Of a stretch of 64,000 nucleotides of DNA, positions 60,523 through 64,000 are shown one piece after another (the first letter of the stretch is position 1; every line of letters starts with the position of its first letter). The DNA lies in the NCBI GenBank assembly GCA_037954665.1, contig JBBMOL010000016.1:7440001-7504000 (forward strand), in the 5' to 3' direction. The notes beneath the pieces are model-generated. The model worked only from the letters and a program-made list of their open reading frames with translations. It ran no database searches and was not told the DNA's origin. Both the position numbers and the translations under genes were made by a program. Source of the stretch: Laguncularia racemosa. Its lineage: Eukaryota; Streptophyta; Magnoliopsida; Myrtales; Combretaceae.

Positions 60523-60928
60523 GACTATAAATGAGTTGAGTTGAGATGAGCTTGAGCTCAAGCTTGACTTGAAATTTTGAAAGCTTGAGCTTGATTTGAA
60601 TGCGATTGAGTTTATATTTTTAAGTTTAAGCTTAATTCAAAGTGGTACTTGATGAGTTTCAATTTCACTTGATTAAACCCATTTAGGTTTGATTTATATA
60701 AAAATTATTATTTTTTACTAAAAATAATATAAACATTAAAACTCAAACTTGAGTTTGAGTATGTTGGTAAGTTAGTGGAGTCAATCGTTATGAAACTCGA
60801 GCTTAACTCAATAAGCTATTCAAGTAGATCAAGCTTGAGCTTAACTTGATTATTGTTGAATTAGATTCAAGTAATTGTTGAAACGAAATCAAGTAGTTTG
60901 TAATTAAGTTTGAATCGCTTACAATCCC
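60523..60928. repeat. Second copy of the GAGCTCAAG foldback repeat
   Basis: Same module order as 40091-40486: GAGCTCAAGCTTGACTTGAA, then GTGGTACTTGATGAG, then ATTAAACCC, then CGCTTACAATCCC at the end. The end read on the other strand (GGGATTGTAAGCGA) resembles the start (GACTATAAATGA), suggesting inverted termini. Non-coding. Confidence 0.7.
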
Positions 60929-62185
60929 TTAGCATGGAGATGAATTAGGGTATGGAAATGTGTAAATATAGTTTATTTGGTCCCTTTTAGGTAATTTTTG
61001 CATTTGACATAACTTTTATGTATTTTTCCTATTAACATTATAAAAACATACGTATAAATATAGTATAAAATCTCATTTGAACATATAATTTTCAAAAATA
61101 GTTCGAATCCTTAGTTTAAACATGTAAGCAGTGTTGTAAACATCACCATTTTAGATAGATAGTCTCAATTTAGAAAGTTATTTCATGCACATAGGCATGA
61201 AAATGAGTGGAGTGCCATGGTAGTTCCATCTCATGGTATAAATAAATTAATTTGGCCTTTAAATTGCTTGAACATGGATAGATATTTGATTGGGTCTAAT
61301 TCAAAATTGCATTGACAGTTAATCGAGCAGTTTCTTGAGTTCTAGTATCAATTTCGACCTAGGTGGCTAGAAGTGGTTGTAAACTTTTATTGAACACTAG
61401 TTGAGAATGTGTATATATCAAGAATCATTGAATTCATATTCCGTTAGAAATTCAATTTAAGTTTAATTAAAATTTTCTATCACTTTTTTTTAAATAATCG
61501 AATTTAAATGAGTTTAACAAAATAAAATTCATTAAATTACTTTTCGAGTAGAGGTTGGATTTCGAATTCATGTTTAATTCTATTTGACTTGACATGGTTG
61601 GCCATACAATTACATGGTGCAGTAGAGTGCTTCCTTGTAGCTGTCCACAAATTAGAGGTGGCCAGAATGCATTGGGCATATGAGCAATTCTATTGAGGAA
61701 GTTTTTTATTTTGTGCAATTAAGCATTTAAAATTTTATTTTTGATAATTTAATACTTATATTTTTAAAAATCGATTGTCTAAATATCTTTATTACAAATA
61801 GATATTAATTTTACTGACATCAATAGTCACATGTTCATTTTTTTATTAATTATTTTAAACAATATATAAATATAATTTTTAATGAAATTAATTATTATAG
61901 TTGGACTATTTTACTTCCATTTTTCTTTCTTTTTTTATTAATTTTATTTGTTAATATTATATTATTTATTTGAAATAATTATATTGACTAATTAGGGAAT
62001 GTCATTTGTAAAAAATTAACATGTCATTATTAATGTCAACAAAATTAATGTTCATTTGTAATAGACGCTTAAATGACTTATTATTTGACAGTAAAAATAT
62101 TAAATTGTCAAAAATAAAAGTTTAGATGCTTAATTATCCAAAATCAAAAGTTGAGGCACCAAGAATGCCTTTAATCCGAATGAAT
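60929..62185. other. AT-rich intergenic DNA
   Basis: No supportable gene. An 83-codon frame at 61467-61718 (minus) shows no known domain. Several ATTTAAATT-like low-complexity stretches. Confidence 0.45.
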
Positions 62186-62771
62186 CGGGTAAATTATTAT
62201 AATATTGTAAAAAAAATCCAACAAAATGGTAGTTTAAAAAAAAAAAAAACCTAAGAATACTCCATGAAATCGTGTAAATAGATTTCGACCTACAAAAAAT
62301 TTGCAGCAACCGCTACATTAATTATCTAGTAACTCTTACATCTTGTACAAAATATGACCTATATAACAACATTCAAAATAAATATAAAGTGCATACACAA
62401 CCCAGAATATACTAAGCACTTGACTAATCAGGATGACACTCTCCAATCACCAGTACAATAATAAATGATGAACTCCTGAAGGCTAATCCTTATCACTCAG
62501 CCAAAAACCACATATACCAATAGCTCCATGTACCAACCAGCTACCATTCATCAACTGCTTACAAGTGGGGTATTCTTAAAGACTTATGGCATGGACATCG
62601 TGTCTTGGGGTTTTTTTTTTTCTTTAAATAGAAACTGCCGTTTTGTTGGAGAATATATATATATATATATTAACTTTGCAATATTATAATAATTTACCCG
62701 AATGAATTTGAAATTATAATATATATATATTTTTTTGTTTTAAATTCATTCGGGTAAATTATTATAATATT
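62186..62771. repeat. Perfect 30-bp inverted repeat with a third, direct copy
   Basis: The arms 62680-62709 and 62742-62771 are exact reverse complements over 30 bases (core CGGGTAAATTATTATAATAT) and are separated by 32 bp. The 21-base core occurs a third time at 62186-62206 in the same direction as the right arm. The hairpin interior is an AT tract. It could be one end of a foldback element or the product of a local duplication and inversion. Non-coding. Confidence 0.85.
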
Positions 62772-64000
62772 ACAATTACAATTAAATTGTAATTTATATT
62801 TGCTTTCCCTTTAACCCTTAATTACAGGCCAGGCGAAGAAAAGCTATACTTGTATGAGTTTAGTTCTCCCATATGCTTCAGGAATGTTGCAGCAACTAGT
62901 TCCTAGACACTGAATAGAACAATCACAAGAAATATATTGTGAACTGAGCTTTACTAAAGGGATTCATCTTCAGTTCTAATTATATATTAACCAAAAAGCG
63001 AGGAAAGCACATAGTGCATTCTTTAGCATATGTGCTTTGATTGCCTTGAGCACTTCATCTTAGATAGATGATCCAATCAATAGAAACGAAAACAAATCAT
63101 TTCAATCATTCAAGTAATCTTGGAATCGCAAGCATACCACCTTTTTACCATGTAGCTGGTTTGATTCTGGAATTGTTTCCCAAACATGCTCGAATCTTCC
63201 ATGTTCATGTGGAAGCAGATGTATTAAGGAAAAAAAAAAAAGCCCTGCTTATTCTTTTTGCCTTTTTTTTTCTTTTTTGAACATCCTTAAAAAAAATTAT
63301 TTACACATTTACTTTATTTGATAATGACGGGTACCTTAATAAGATGAATTTACCTACCTTATTGTAATAAACCCTCATGCGAGATTGAATATATTAAAAA
63401 TTTTGATTCAAGAGGCAAATAAAACATGAACTTCTAAGGTCACTCCCATGTGCCCTTAAGGCAACGTTAGTAAAAACCTAGGCAATAAACATATATACCA
63501 CATGAGGACCCTTAAGACTGTCTTCCTTGTAGTTGTGTCCCTTGTGAGCCCCTACGCAATACATTAACTTCACTGATTACAGAAATGTCACAAGTCCCTT
63601 GTGGAGAAACCATCGTCCACTGAGCTGGGATGGGAAGCGTAAGCAATGACTACATGCAGTTCCTAACTTCTTTAGTCCTAAAGCAGAAACATGTTCTTTC
63701 GAGATCTATGCGCAGAATCAATACATTTTTACATACCAAGACTTAACAGATGATAAGAAAAGAGCCTATTTTCCAGTAGAAAAAAGCCTCAAGAGAAGTT
63801 CAAACGGAGAAAAGCCCTCCAAAGGAAACGCACCTAGGTCATTACTTGACTGGATCCTGACCAAATCACTGTCTGTTCTTCATTGCTTCAATGCCTTTGC
63901 GGTACAGGACCTGCATTTTCTAACATGGAAATACCTGTTCCACGTATTGCATCTGCCCATTTATTTGAGAATGAAAGAGTGTGTACATAACAACAGAGTA
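62772..64000. other. Right edge: intergenic, possibly the 3' end of a minus-strand gene
   Basis: Base composition becomes less AT-rich from about 62840, as in transcribed flanks. On the minus strand, an acceptor-like site (pyrimidines, then GGGCAG, about 63960-63955) is followed by a short open frame, and a reading frame also runs without stop from the window edge to a TGA near 63890. Neither is recognised as a known protein. A terminal exon and 3' UTR of a gene beginning beyond the window is possible. Confidence 0.25.

Noticed and set aside
62680..62771. Hairpin considered as a microRNA precursor
   Set aside because: Arms are perfect and AT-rich with an AT-tract loop, and a third copy lies nearby. 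This fits a structural repeat better than a miRNA, which normally has mismatches.

Overview
This is a nuclear chromosome window from a flowering plant, most likely a core eudicot. The signs are spliced genes with GT-AG introns, closest relatives among Arabidopsis families, very AT-rich intergenic DNA, a Ty1/copia element primed by plant initiator tRNA-Met, and nuclear copies of mitochondrial 26S rRNA. I cannot name the species.

Four protein-coding genes can be supported. (1) An intronless F-box/kelch coding sequence at 9213-10436 (+), orthologous to HAWAIIAN SKIRT (HWS, At3g61590), with a split, CT-rich 5' leader beginning near 7.37 kb. (2) A chloroplast-targeted NicO/UreH-like membrane protein at 19778-24682 (-), in two exons around a 3.7 kb intron. 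(3) A plant coiled-coil protein of the At2g46250/At5g41620 group at 39546-42472 (+), in three exons. (4) A BTB-BACK protein at 48599-54104 (+), in six exons, orthologous to LRB1/LRB2 (POB1), a substrate adaptor of CUL3 ubiquitin ligases. As I recall the Arabidopsis numbering, HWS and LRB2 are neighbours (At3g61590/At3g61600), as are the coiled-coil gene and LRB1 (At2g46250/At2g46260). The window therefore looks like an ancestral block that was duplicated and split between two Arabidopsis chromosomes. All joins between exons given here keep the reading frame.

Layout. 1-7.3 kb: gene-free DNA with a Mutator-type MITE carrying a 9-bp target duplication, a short diverged 23S/26S rRNA fragment, and a tandem array of units of about 0.78-0.89 kb directly upstream of HWS. 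7.3-10.5 kb: HWS. 13.8-18.6 kb: one complete but dead copia retrotransposon (both LTRs, PBS, PPT and a 5-bp target duplication CCTAC). 19.8-24.8 kb: the NicO-like gene. 25-39 kb: a gene desert. 39.5-42.5 kb: the coiled-coil gene. 42.5-48.5 kb: intergenic. 48.6-54.1 kb: the LRB gene, with a MITE in intron 1 and a recent 146-bp tandem duplication in intron 2. 55-64 kb: repeat-rich DNA with an LTR-retrotransposon remnant abutting a nuclear copy of about 2 kb of mitochondrial 26S rRNA, several foldback or TIR-type elements, and a perfect 30-bp inverted repeat.

Two of the genes encode adaptors of different ubiquitin ligases (SCF for HWS, CUL3 for LRB). Nothing in the sequence suggests that the four genes form a pathway cluster; conserved gene order is the simpler reading. 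I see no convincing new multi-gene system. The most informative unexpected items are the two mitochondrial rRNA fossils, the tandem array upstream of HWS with its repeated CACGTG palindrome, and the syntenic block.
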